DNA of 64,000 nucleotides. It comes from Craterostigma plantagineum. Its lineage: Eukaryota > Streptophyta > Magnoliopsida > Lamiales > Linderniaceae. The notes below the pieces were generated by a model that saw only the letters and a program-made list of their open reading frames with translations, made no database searches and was not told where the DNA came from. This document shows, piece after piece, positions 10,913-22,169 of this stretch. A program made the position numbers and the translations under genes. The stretch spans positions 19,097,501-19,161,500 of the forward strand of contig JAPQWV010000017.1 in NCBI GenBank assembly GCA_027422505.1, written 5' to 3'. Positions within the stretch are counted from its first letter, which is position 1. Every line of letters begins with the position of its first letter.

Positions 10913-12351
10913 TCACATTTTCATGTCAGTAGTCCATGTTCCTTGAACGCTGGGATTTTTGGCTACGTGCCTCGTCTTGAGCTTCACCACGTTTCTCCCT
11001 TGTGAGTTTCTTAATCTTGTAGCACAGAGAAGTATGTCCTCTGGAGTCATATTCATGACAGAAACGACTCGTTCATTCTTGTTCTCTGCATGTAGCATTT
11101 CACAAGTCACATTCTTGGTCAGATTGAAGGCACAAACCGACCAGAATTATCTAGGCAAATATAAAAATGTAAAAAGTTAGAAGTGGTCAAGCATAAAGTA
11201 GATAAACCATCGATATAATAAGCATGCACTCTAGCTACATATGGCTGCAACAACGTTGAATCTATCCATATACCATACAAAATAAAATACGGTGCTTTAG
11301 CTCAGTGGCAAGGTAACACAATCGGTCAAATTCTTGCAACCAAGAAACTTTAACAAGTCATTTAACAACAGGCTCGCGTTAAAGAACTATAACAAATGAG
11401 AGACAAATATCGCCACAAGAACAATGGCAAATGGGAAGCAAACATCGCCACAGCGGGGGTGTGTTTGCTTCTGTGTATGTGTCTGTGTGTGAGAGAAGGT
11501 CTCACTATATAATCCCTTTAAAAAAAGGGTGTTGACCACGATTCAGCTCAGTTACTACTTCAAGTTGGGAATTCGTGTCTCTGAAAGCTGTTAGAACAGA
11601 TTCCACAAACGACCTAAACCAAACAACAAGCTATTCAGTATTTTTGTACCAAAGCCTAACCTCAACCCTTAGATTAAATAATACCATCAGACTGAAAATC
11701 CTAAAGTCTCTATCCTATCGCAAAAGGAGGACAGCTTTACATATGCGATCACAAGTAAATGAACCAGCCGCAAAGAGAAACTGAATCCATAAAGCAACGT
11801 TTTTTCGCATGCTTAATCGTTTATCACTTGCCATAATATCAAACCACTCATGTTAACGCTCTTAGCCAACTCTAAAAGCACATAATTGAAAACCATCACT
11901 CATTCAGTTTGCTCATCAATTACAATTTGCAATCGACCATTTAACACAGCACAAGGATATCCAACAACCACCGAAATTTGTCAGACTCATATCAACCTGC
12001 GGCATTTCGAAAATGTAACAAGCAATAACACAATAAACTTTCTTTCTATTTCATTCAGATTGCACGTAACCATTAAGCTTGATCGGCCTTGAAAGCCAAT
12101 TTCAATTTGACAAACCATCAGAAAAGACCAACATAAATCTTTAGAAACTAATGAAAATCGCATTCCGCAGTTCGTCAACTCAACGGATTTAAATCGATCA
12201 GACGATAGATTAAACAATAACGAGAAGAGAATCACAGTCGCTAAACACAACACTTGTAGATTTAGCTGAACCTGATGCCTCTGCTACTGCCACTATAGTC
12301 GCAGAAACTAACGATCAGCTTTTGCAGCTGCCAAACTCCTCTCAGTGACAT
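10913..12351 (-). pseudogene. Mitochondrial ribosomal protein mL43 (L51/S25/CI-B8 family), frameshifted copy
   Basis: Three minus-strand exons: 12351-12272, 11580-11506 and 11085-10913. Exon 1 gives MSLRGVWQLQKLIVSFC and ends GIR. Exon 2 gives QLEVVTELNRGQHP. Exon 3 gives NERVV...LRNSQGR and ends QGTWTTDMKM, matching the plant mL43 of the mitochondrial large subunit (Arabidopsis At3g59650 type, about 119 residues). Splice sites are GT/AG. Two defects are visible. The first about 10 conserved residues of exon 2 are missing. Exon 2 also has a run of seven T (plus-strand A at 11520-11526) where six would keep frame through the exon 3 junction; as written it ends at a stop by the exon 2 donor. 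Either this is a dying copy or the extra base is a sequencing error. Convergent with the UGT gene. Confidence 0.85.
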
Positions 12352-12501
12352 ATCTATCTCCTTCTTGCGTTCCTTCGTGATGATTTATCTCTCACTCCCT
12401 CGTTTCTACGAACTTCAGCTTTTACCTTCCACAAGGTTTTATTTTGGGTTTTCTAAAAAAAAAAAAGGTTCAGGACTCGTCAACGTTAAAATAAGGACGC
12501 G

Positions 12502-12888
12502 TTCACTTAAATCCCTTAGCAAACTTAACTCCCTTCCCTTGTCAGATAAATATATCACTTAACTCCCCAATTTACTGTTTGTACTACACTCTTAAGTCAC
12601 GATGTACCTTTCAATATTTGTATTGTGTACCACAATACGTTGATATAGTGTAGCTAAATGTGTTGTTACAGCGTATCTATTTTTTTCCAGATAGGTACCC
12701 GATCCGCCGCATGTACACCATACAACATATTTAGGTAATCAACATATTGTGGTACAAAATACAAACATAGAAAGGTACAGCGTGACTGAGGAAATTGGTA
12801 CAAACAGTAAATCGGGGAGTTAAGTGATATATTTTTCTGACAAGGGAGTTGTGTGATAGAAAGTTTGCCTAATAGGGATTTAAGTGAA
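12502..12888. mobile_element. Foldback MITE of the GTACC family
   Basis: The two arms are inverted copies. TTCACTTAAATCCCT at the left matches AGGGATTTAAGTGAA at the right. Inner blocks (TTGTCAGA, AGTTAAGTGATATAT, TTTACTGTTTGTAC) also pair. The centre shares GATCGGGTACCTATCT and the TACCTAAAT block with the element at 16285-16640, so the two belong to one family. No target duplication was evident. It lies in the promoter side of mL43. Confidence 0.75.
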
Positions 12889-13632
12889 ATTTCACATTAC
12901 AATAATTATATTGAAGAATTATATAAAATATTATAATTAATAATTGCTAAAAAATCTACGTTTAAAGCCTAAAAATATTTATGTAACATGCTTATAATTA
13001 ATGCTTAAAAATAATACTTGATTTCAAATATTAAAAACTATTACGTTAAATATTACCTCAAATGAACATAACTTTTACTACATAATATACATAAGGTTAA
13101 ATATGACATTTACAAAACATCATCCCATATATCACTACGATAAATACAATATTTTAATATCACATTGCAAAATAAAATATCACCTCAAAACAAGCACGGT
13201 GATGACATATCACCTTGATCCACATCACTAGAAACAAACACCCATCCTATAAGTATTTAAAGAATTTAAGCCATTCGGATATTGCAGGTGGGTGGAGATA
13301 TGCTTTGAATGACATATGTAATATTACTATTTTACTTTACGTATTTCATACCAATCATATATTATAAATAACATTTAATATCATCGTTGGATTTATTGTA
13401 TATGATATGGAGAAGAAGTAGATATTAACTGAAGTGACTAACTATTAATTCATATAATTTTATTAATTTCATTTATTTTTTTGGATTGCATGAAGAAAGG
13501 TATGGGGTCTTTTAAAAAAATAGCATTGGACTCAGTCAACGTTAAAAAAGTACCTTCTTGATTTAACCTGCTAAAAATAACCTTCAATTTAAGGGTATTT
13601 TCATCATTTAACATGGTCTCTTTTTAAAAATG
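12889..13632. other. AT-rich intergenic DNA
   Basis: No coding sequence recognised. The phrase AGTCAACGTTAAAA near 13536 also occurs near 12480, suggesting related element ends. Confidence 0.5.
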
Positions 13633-13998
13633 GCAGGGATCCCTTATTGTACAACACGGATCCCCTGCTACAGGGGATCGTGCTATACAGCAGTAGACCC
13701 GTGATGGCAGCGTCGGGGTCCCCTGCTGTATAGCACGGGTCCCCTACCGAGGTCCCCTGGTCTATAGCACGGGACCCCGACGCTATGCAGCACGGGACCC
13801 GTGCTATACAGCAGGGAACACCAACGCTGCCATCACGGGCCCACTGTTATATAGCATGGGTCCCCTGTTCTATAGCAGGAGATCGGACGCTATGCAGCAT
13901 GGGACCCCTGCTATACAGCACGGGACCCCGACGCTGCCAGCACGAGTCCTGCTATATAGACGGGTCCCCTATCGGGGTCCCCTGGTCTATAGCACGGA
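13633..13998. repeat. GGGTCCC/GGGACCC array with CTATACAGCA linkers
   Basis: Many copies of CACGGGTCCCCT and its reverse complement alternate with TATAGCAGG or CTATACAGCA blocks, so the array is both tandem and inverted. A longer block (ACGGGTCCCCT..CGGGGTCCCCTGGTCTATAGCACGG) occurs near 13736 and again near 13959. This GC-rich island of about 365 bp sits in very AT-rich DNA. It resembles the arrays at 60.8-63.9 kb. Confidence 0.85.
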
Positions 13999-15358
13999 AA
14001 GAATAAAATATGAAATATTATATTTTAAATCATTTATCATACGTGTTGGGGTGGAGGTCATTAACTCAAATCTAGTCGAATCTTTGACTTCGGGGGTGTT
14101 TGATTACAACAACATATATAAAGTCCCATCATAAGTTCAATTCTAAGAAGCTCAATATTATTAATCTGACCCTTCACCTTAGTCAAGTTATATAAGGCTT
14201 CTACATTACAATGGGCTTCTACATTATTAGTGAACTATTTCTCTAAAGATGTTCCACTATAAATATTCTTGTTATTGCTTGGACTCATATTCCCCAAAAA
14301 GTGGATAATAGGTTGTAGATAAAAAAACGGAACAAAATATTACACCGTATTATATATTTTATTAAGTTAATGGTGGGTGAGTATCAACTGTTTTTTGGTA
14401 TGTCAAATAGTAAAGTTTTTACAATTTTACGCTTAATATTTTAGAAAAATTTAAAGCTTAGAATTTTTATAAAAATAATTTAATTAATAATATAAAAATA
14501 TAAAATAACATATATATTTGCACATACGAAGGACGTAATATACTAGTTTATATTATATGGGTTAGTCTTGCAAACCAAACGGACCCTCCTAGTCTAGATA
14601 AACTTGAGACGAGACATACATGTCATGTAGATCGGTCTTGCTATAAGTCAGATCGTTCCATAGCCGACACCAAAGTTCGAACTCGCTTCAGTATGGGTTA
14701 AAATTCACTTGACTATTTGATTATGCAGTTTGTTCAGACTTAAGACGGGACACATAAGTCAGTAGATCAGTTCTGCTGAAAGTGGAGTCGGCCCTAAGCA
14801 TCTAATTCGCTTCAAAACGAACTTAGTTGAAATCTTATATTACTAAAGAAATGTGTGTTCTCTCATATGCTGCCACGTGTCCCATAATAATTAATTATAA
14901 TAGATTAAAATATGACAAAAACGTGAAAAACTACCAAGTATCACACTACTCACTATAATAGTTATTTATTAATATAAAATAATATAGATAGCTAACTCGT
15001 GCAATGCAGGGGCAATAAAGTAGTGTTAATAATAAAGTTATGTGAGTAGCTAACTGGAAAATTTTCAGTTTCACTAAATAACTAACACACTAAAGAATTC
15101 ATTAAACGAAAACAATAATTATTATAACGCGTGCTCCCAGCGACAATGAATAATAATTTTCGGCAGACATTATCGCTATATCTTTATTTCAACACCACTC
15201 ACCACATATACGAATATGCAACCAAACCATTCGTCATCTAATGAAAAAATTGAAATAAAGAAAAACTAATATTAGAAAAACATTATATTCCTTGGCACCA
15301 AATAAAAATGAAATATAACTTTCCTTACTCAGCTTTATCAAAATCATATCTTATTAAT
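13999..15358. other. Intergenic AT-rich DNA, no gene recognised
   Basis: A diverged direct repeat is visible (GACGAGACATACATGTCATGTAGATCGG near 14609 versus GACGGGACACATAAGTCAG near 14744). The 3' part is the upstream region of the next gene. Confidence 0.45.
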
Positions 15359-15540
15359 ATGGCAACAACAGCATCTAACCTCAGCGGCTCCTTGATGTGT
15401 TTCAAGACGCGAAAGAACGATAAAGATAAGAGAAGAGCTGAATTCATAAATGAAAAGAGAAGCTTTACATTTCAAAGGAGAAACCTCTTTCTACTGTCAG
15501 CAGCCATTATCGCTGATTCAAGAGCCGAGCTTCTTAACAG

Positions 15541-15581
<41 letters not shown>

Positions 15582-15963
15582 CTTTGATCAAGACTATCTT
15601 TTTGTATTTATTTTCATATTATTTGTTAATTAATCTATTCGTTTTATTGTATAAATCTGCTTTTTTTCGCCAGAGTATTTGGAGAAATCGCGAGAAAACA
15701 AGGCCAAGAATGACAAGGAGGTGAGCAAAAGGCAGAAGAAATATCAAGGATAATGTCCTGTTGAAGAAGTCCTTTTTTTTTTTCTTTTTCTTTCTTAGGT
15801 TATTTTTCTTTTTAATTTTTTCTTTCAGAGATTGGATAGTTATTACAAGCGGAATTACAGAGATTACTTCGGCTTGTTGGAGGGTGAGCTGAGTAAGAAG
15901 AAGGAGTTGGACCTCACTGAATCAGAGAAGGGGATTCTTGAATGGCTTGAGAAGAATAAGTAA
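15359..15963 (+). CDS. Small probable thylakoid-lumen protein (3 exons, PSI-N-like family)
   Basis: Exons 15359-15539, 15674-15720 and 15829-15963 join in frame (phases 1 and 0) to give 120 residues. The N-terminus is Ser/Thr/Lys rich like a chloroplast transit peptide. It is followed by QRRNLFLLSAAI, a twin-Arg plus hydrophobic stretch ending near ADSRA, as in Tat-dependent lumen targeting. The mature part is charged and helical: KYLEKSRENKAKNDKE, RLDSYYKRNYRDYF, then SEKGILEWLEKNK at the end. I recall this C-terminal pattern from small plant proteins annotated as PSI subunit N-like (At1g49975 type), but that assignment is tentative. An in-frame ATG at 15308 would add 17 residues; the later ATG is preferred because it gives a normal transit start (MATTA). 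Intron 1 carries a (TA)n tract. Confidence 0.7.
15541..15580. repeat. (TA)n microsatellite in intron 1
   Basis: TATATACA followed by about 16 TA units directly after the 5' splice site of the lumenal-protein gene. Confidence 0.9.
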
Positions 15964-16284
15964 ACTGATTAATCTTAATTTTGATTTTGATAGTTTTGTA
16001 CAAGATAATATCCACTCGTTACAAGTTCAGGATATAATAGTGCATAAAAATATGAGTTACATGTTCAGTAGTACAATTTTTATTCAGTCAAATGTAAAAT
16101 ATATATTACCCGATCGACTATGGCAAGGGATGGTATATAATCCAATTCTTGTATGCATTTTGAAATTCCATTAAGCTATACTCATTTTTTATCCTTCTAT
16201 TATTCATAAAAATTATATGTGTTATATTGCACAAGCACGCAGTTAGAATAAAGAATATACTGAAAATAGAATAAAAAATAGTGT
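15964..16284 (+). other. 3' flank of the lumenal-protein gene
   Basis: AT-rich, no further coding sequence; presumably the 3' UTR and spacer. Confidence 0.45.
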
Positions 16285-16640
16285 AATCTATATAAAAATA
16301 CCTAATCGAATAAAATTTTTACACATAGGTACCCATGTCAGAAAATTTTTTAGTTAAGTACCCGTTCGATTGGGGTACCATTTTCCTGGTGTTAACGTAC
16401 CTTTTCATATGTGTATTGCGTACCGCGTTACGCATCTATATGGTATCCGTATATGGTACCTATATACGTTACATACGGTACCTTGCGGCAAGCTGTAGCA
16501 GGGTACCAATCTACCTGTATTGATGTACCAAAATACGTTGATATATGATACCTAAATGTGTTGTATGGCGTACCTACTGCGGATCGGGTACCTATCTGCA
16601 AAAAATTTATTCTGTTAGGTACCTATATATAAAAAAGGGA
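16285..16640. mobile_element. GTACC-family foldback MITE
   Basis: The ends are inverted copies: AAAATACCTAATCGAATAAA on the left against, reverse complemented, AGGTACCTAACAGAATAAA on the right, with shared ACATAGGTACCC / GCAGATAGGTACCC inside. The interior holds about a dozen GTACC motifs. The block TACCTAAATGTGTTGTATGG followed by GATCGGGTACCTATCT matches the element at 12502-12888. It abuts the large element starting near 16645. Confidence 0.75.
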
Positions 16641-17359
16641 ATTCAACACTTAAATACCTAGATGGATTAAAAACGAATCAGTCCCTTGTCAGACATTTTT
16701 ATAACCTAGGTACCCACTTGAATTTTATTTTACTGATAGGTACCTAACTGACCGATTTACCCCTGCTAAAACTGGTTTATTACAACCTTACCTGGGGTTT
16801 CATTTCAGCGATGGTTCGTTCATAAAAAAAAACTCATACACCATCCCAAACCAAATCGCGCGACCTTCTTCCCGAAATCGACCCGTGGTTGTTTTGCTTC
16901 AGATTCATCGTCGTGGGTTCTCGCTTCCTCGTGGTATTCCTCTTTTGAAATCGATAGGTAAGTCATTCGCATCATTACAGTACGTCGTGGCATTTCGTGT
17001 GGTATTACCATTATCAATAGGCTTGTATCTAGTTTGATTTTGCCGTTATCCGTTGGGTTTAAGCATTTTTGGTCAATGTTCGTAACATAGCTGCGTGTTT
17101 TTCGAATGACATCAGTTTGTTGTTAGATTAGGGTTGTTTTGGAATGGTTCAATTTACTGTGGTAGCTTTGTATTTTGGAATGGGTGGATTGATTGTTGTC
17201 GATTTGGGGGTTTTGGAATGGGTCGATTTGGGGTTTTTCGAATGGGGTCAATTGTTTTTGGTACTACATTATCACTGTATTTGGTACCGTTTGTTTGGGC
17301 AAATTGGTACCCCGTGTGTGAAAAAAATGGTACTACTTGTTAGCAGTGAATTTTTTGCA

Positions 17360-17768
17360 GAAATGACTCCGCGGAACAGATTGAGCTGTCTTCCAGGTGC
17401 CATCCTGCGCTCTTTCGATCTACCATAAGCAATTTGAGGGTAGCATGACCCCTGATAAAAAAGAAGCTATAAGAAGGTCCCCGTTTCATTGGTAGAATTT
17501 GCTCTGTTTCTAACTGTTGCATGAATTATGTGTGGTTAATGTTGATGGACGAGTTGGCGGATCTCATTTAGAGTGGAGTGTTCGTGTGGAGAGGTTGGAA
17601 GCCGAGTTGAGATTGAAGGACGAGGTTATAAGAGATCTAAGGTCAAATGTTCCGACGTGGAAGGATAGTGTATCCAAGGAGGATGCGATGGAAGAGGAAG
17701 AGGTTGAGGCTAATGAAGTCAACATGGGGATGAGACTATTTGGAAACTTTGTTGTTTATGTTCATTAA
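17360..17768 (+). pseudogene. Decayed GRF zinc-finger/coiled-coil gene of the MULE
   Basis: After a likely splice acceptor (TTTTTGCAG at 17360) the sequence encodes pieces that fit a broken GRF finger: SSRCH, then RFIG, then NCCMNYVW, in shifting frames with stops. A clear coiled coil follows (RVERLEAELRLKDEVIRDL, residues about 23-41 of the frame 17517-17768) and an acidic run (MEEEEVEANE). GRF finger plus coiled coil is the same order as in the GRF gene at 63.3-63.7 kb. The coiled coil is clear, the finger assignment is an inference. Confidence 0.45.
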
Positions 17769-18039
17769 GTTGTTCTTTGACTTGGGGATGAGACTATTTG
17801 GAGACTCAGTGATGTCGTCTGTTGTGTAGTTTTATGAGACTGTCCGTATTTTTTATCTGTTTGGCTAAGTTACTTGAATATGCTATGAGACTGTTTGGAG
17901 ACTTCGTTTATGTAGGCTAACTTCTTTTGAGTTGGAGATGATACATTTTTGAGACTGTTTGGAGTTTGTTCATGACTCAGTGATGTTCGTTTGTTGTGTA
18001 GTTCTGTAAATTTGTCCGTAATCATATGTTTTTATATTG

Positions 18040-19130
18040 TCGTACCTTTTCTTTTACATACAAAGTACCATAATATGCAGCTTAACCGTACCATTATATA
18101 CAAATATACCGTACCAAAACAGAAGATATGAAGAACCTTGTCTTGTATATTACCGTACCACATCTTTTACATACGGAGTACCAAATATGCAGCTTAATCT
18201 TACCATTATGTAAATATATGGCGTACCATACACAGAAGATATGGAGTACCTTGTCTTTGATATTACCGTATCATAACTTTTACATACAGAGTACCTTAAT
18301 ATGCAGGTTAACTGTACCACTGGGTATATATATCGTACCATAAACATGATATATGAAGTACCTTGTCTGTGGTACAGCAAGGTACCTTATCTTGTACTTT
18401 AAGGTACCTTATTATTTACATATACCGTACCATAATCTGCAGCTTCACCGTATCACTATGTATACATATAAAGTACCCTAATATGCATGTGTACCGTACC
18501 ATGTGTTGCACAATCGAAAATAAATCGATTCCTAAGCGAGTCGTGTTGTTCTGCGTGATTTTGACAATACCTAACAATAATAAAATGACTAAAAAAATAA
18601 AATTTCGCACATGTAGGACTCACCTAAACCGTATCTTATGTTTTTATATGACCGTATCTTATCTTTTACCTGCAGAGTACCATAATATACAGGTTAACCG
18701 TACCATTATTAAGCATAGCAAAACAGGACTTGAAGTACCTAAACCCTAAACGATATTACAGTGCCATATCTTTTACATACAGCGTACCATAATATGCAGG
18801 TTAACCGTACCATTTCATAAATATATGGCGTACCATAAACAGAAGATATGAAGTACATTGTCTTTCGTATTACCGTACCATATTGTTTACATACAAAGTA
18901 CCGTAATATGCAGGTTACCGTACCATTATGTAAATATATACCGTACCTTATATATAGCACATGAAGTACCTTATCTGTTGTACAATAATATACATTGTCT
19001 TGTACAGTAAGGTACCTTATCATTTACATATATAGTACCATAACCTGCAGTTTTACCGTATCCATACGTATACATATACAGTACCCAGATATGCAAGTAT
19101 ATCGTACCATTTGTTATACGATAGAAAAAT
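18040..19130. repeat. GTACC array A with a 610-bp higher-order duplication
   Basis: Units of roughly 105-120 bp repeat ACCGTACCA, TTTTACATACAGAGTACC, AATATGCAG, TTAACCGTACCAT, GGCGTACCATA, AGAAGATATGAAGTACCTTGTCT. The whole block, including the non-array segment TCGTGTTGTTCTGCGTGATT at 18540 and 19150, is duplicated with a period near 610 bp. Confidence 0.85.
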
Positions 19131-19839
19131 AAATACATTCCTAATCGAATCGTGTTGTCCTGCGTGATTTTGACAATACCTAACAATAACGAAATGAAAA
19201 AAATATGAAAGCCTAATGCACCGAATTCGCAGATGTAGCACTCACCAAATTATTCAAATTATGTTGTAGATGTTCTTGCTTCTATCCTTATACTATAATG
19301 AATCTTGGTATTCTAAGATTTAATTCATGCGTGCAGGGCCTAATGCATCGAATTTGTTCTGAAACGTATTTAATACTATATTTTACTGTTCTACGGTGGT
19401 TCGAGATGAAAAAGTAATTCGTACGACCTCGAAAAATACTAACCCTTGTATGACGTACCATATATTTAAGGGACGTCGTACCAAAAATATCTTTCTACGG
19501 GTACCTAACGTTTTGTTTGAAGCGTACGAACTCAGACACGGTTGCGGTACCATAAATTACATATGACATGAAACATCTTATGAAAGACACTGACATGTCA
19601 GATAATGCTGTCTTTTATGATTTAATACCTTGTATGTTAGAATCTGTCCAGTCATGACAGAGAAAAATTCAGAAATCTGTCCACTCATGACAGAAAAACG
19701 TCATAGAAGTGTTCAATCATTACAGAAAAATGTCAGAAATTGTCTCTTCCTTTCTCCACATCAACATCTGCCGAAATGCTTCGTTTGTGATGAAAAATAG
19801 CCGAGTCTTAAATTCGAAGTCTTACTTTAATTTATACGG

Positions 19840-20900
19840 TACCTACTTCTGAAACGATACAGTACCCTATGTTGTACACTTAGGGGTACCTAAATGACTT
19901 AAATTACAGTACCAAACTTGAGTATATAAACGTACCAAATTGGCATATGTTACAGTACCAAGTTCGCTTATATTAGTACTATGTTGGTATATCTTACGGT
20001 ATCAATGGTATATTACAGTACCAAATATGCATATTACAGTACCAACATGGCATATACTACCTCCGTCCCGGTAACTTTTGTACATTTTACCAAATCGGAC
20101 GTCCCACTATCTTTTATACATTTCCATATTTAGTAAAAAACTATCACACACAATCAATATAATAACATTAAATATTCTTAAAAGACGTGCCACACCCATA
20201 CACTTTTCTTCCTCTATACTATTAAAATATTATATTTCTTAAAAACCGAACCCAATCCAAATGTCCAAAAGATACCGGGACGGAGGGAGTATTACAGTAC
20301 CATAGTTGCGTATATTAACGTATCAAATCGGCATATATTACAGTACCAAAGTTACATATCTTACGGTACCAAAGCGACATATATTACAGTACCAAGTTCG
20401 CTTATATTAGTAATATGTTGGCATATCTTACGGTATCACTGGTATATTACAGTACCAAAGTTACATATCTTAGGGTACCAACGTGGCATATATTACAGTA
20501 CCATAGTTGCGTATATTAACGTACCATTGGCATATATTACAGTACCAAGTTCGCTTATGAAAGACTGTTGGCATATCTTACGGTATCACTGGTATATTAC
20601 ACTACCAAACTGGCATATATTACAGTACCAAATCAGCATATAATTCGGTACCTAATTTGCATATCTAGGGTACCAAACTGGCATATATTACAGTACCAAA
20701 TGTACATGTATTACGGTGCCAAATGTGCATACATTACCAAACTGGCATAGGTTACGGTACCAAATATGCATATCTTAGGGTACCAAACTGACATATATAC
20801 AGTACCAAACTGGCAATCATTACAGTACCAAATTTACATATATTATGGTGCCAAATGTGCATATATTACTGTGCCAAACTGGCAGTCATTACAGTACCAA
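19840..20900. repeat. GTACC array B, 20-30-bp units
   Basis: Dozens of units of the type ATATTACAGTACCAAA followed by CTGGCAT or TTTGCAT. The consensus differs from array A, but the core GTACC is shared. A Stowaway element interrupts it at 20057-20289. The array stops where the transposase N-terminal frame starts. Confidence 0.88.
20057..20289. mobile_element. Stowaway MITE
   Basis: Termini CTACCTCCGTCCCGG and CCGGGACGGAGGGAG with flanking TA (20055-20056, 20290-20291), as in plant Stowaway elements derived from Tc1/mariner transposons. Length 233 bp. Confidence 0.93.
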
Positions 20901-21198
20901 ATTTAGACAAAAACAATGAGCCATATCCTATTGACACATTTGGAACAGAACTTTGGAACGGAATTTGATACTTTATTGAGTCATGCCGGGAATTGATATC
21001 CAACCACCTTCTTTGGAGGGATACGTATATATCGATAAGCGTCGTTGCTTCATTGATTAATAGTAAGGAAGACTCCCTTTTATACTCACACATTACAAAT
21101 AACGTCCCGCCACCAACCGAATTTGCAGACGCCATACTTTCAGATAATATGGCAACCTGTATAAATGGTACGGTGTATAGTTTAGATTGGTGCTGCAT
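20866..21198 (-). pseudogene. MULE transposase N-terminal fragment
   Basis: A 110-residue frame from an ATG at 21198 reads a GGGTLFVMCEYK strand, LLLINEATTLIDIYVSLQRRW and SIKYQIPF. This is the pattern I associate with the N-terminal ubiquitin-like domain of plant MULE transposases (strand, then a threonine/aspartate helix, then IKY strand). It runs out into GTACC repeats, so the catalytic core is missing. It is transcribed inward from the right TIR, opposite to the GRF/coiled-coil remnant. Identity is tentative. Confidence 0.5.
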
Positions 21199-21845
21199 AA
21201 CTGGACATTTTGGTACCGTATAGACAGGTTACTTGGTACGTAATATAAATACGCAAAGATACTACATAACATACATGTCCAATCGGACTGTGTCGCATAA
21301 TATATTTAGGTACGGTAAAACAACATACAATGGTAAGTAATATTCATAAGAAATGGTACGTCGAAACAGTTATATAAAAAAAATCTGAAATCTCGATGGA
21401 TTAGCCTCAATAACTATCAAATCATAACATTCCACTCTTATATGGAGCTCTTGGATCGCACTGAACTCCCGAAATTTGGCTAAACCTTGAACAAATGCGT
21501 GAAATCGATTAACAAAACCCAAACCAAAAGAAAAGCTTACTTGACAAAATCAACGCCAAAAATCGAGAACCCAACGTTTAAGGGGCTCTTCGATCCTTGT
21601 CTGGCGCCGGCACGAGCAGAAGGAGGTGGTCGGAAAGAAGCAATTCGTCGACGGCAGGCTGGAGCTCGATTTTTGCAGAGAAAAAAAAACTGAAATGAAA
21701 TTCTAAATCATTTAATAAGGGTATTTTGGTAATCTTAGGTGATTAGGTACCTAAGTGTAAATTTTTTATTCCATTGGGTACCTAGCTATAAAATATGTCT
21801 GACAAGGTACCTAAATGGCTTTTTTTTTTGTATTGGGTATTTATG

Positions 21846-22169
21846 TATAGATTGCCGTATAGAAAAAAGCCAGGGTCCTGATTACAAATATTTTTTTCAA
21901 ATGTGTATTTATGTGCTGGGCTGCGCCATAACCATAACTCACCTGCTGTGCTGCTATATTTTCTCCAAAGTTCAAAAACCGCAGCAAAAATCCCTTTCTT
22001 TCTTATCGACGCATGTTTCAGCCCTAATTCCTCTGAAAGAATCTAGAGCTTGAAGAGAGCTAGAGAAGAGGAAGAAAGTGAAATAATCGCCCAGTCGGAA
22101 GAAGAGGAGTAGGTACATTACGTTACTTTGAGTTAATTGATTTAAGAGGTGGGAAAAAAGACAAAATCG
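21846..22169 (+). promoter_or_regulatory. Upstream/leader region of the VPS60 fragment
   Basis: No other gene seen. The last about 150 bp, rich in AGAGGAAG, is probably the 5' UTR. Confidence 0.4.

Larger units (their letters stand above)
16645..21845. mobile_element. Large MULE-like element with GTACC-repeat interior
   Basis: Both ends carry the same sequence in inverted orientation: CCTTGTCAGACAT, then CTAGGTACCCA, then TAGGTACCTAA, then ACCCCT/ACCCTT blocks (16690-16760 and 21725-21815). Outward these continue to TAAATACC. The left TIR leads into a plus-strand leader with an intron and a GRF/coiled-coil remnant. The right TIR leads into a minus-strand leader and a MULE transposase N-terminus. 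The 3 kb between is nearly all GTACC repeats. Two inward-facing genes from long TIRs is the MuDR plan. Exact ends and target duplication were not resolved. Confidence 0.7.

Noticed and set aside
11285..11335. tRNA- or SINE-like sequence (TTTAGCTCAGTGGCAAGG)
   Set aside because: The A-box-like part is good but there is no B box at the right distance and no cloverleaf; it also lies in the mL43 intron.
13785..14134. Cys/Pro/Gly-rich small proteins
   Set aside because: Translations of the GGGTCCC array; no conserved start or domain.
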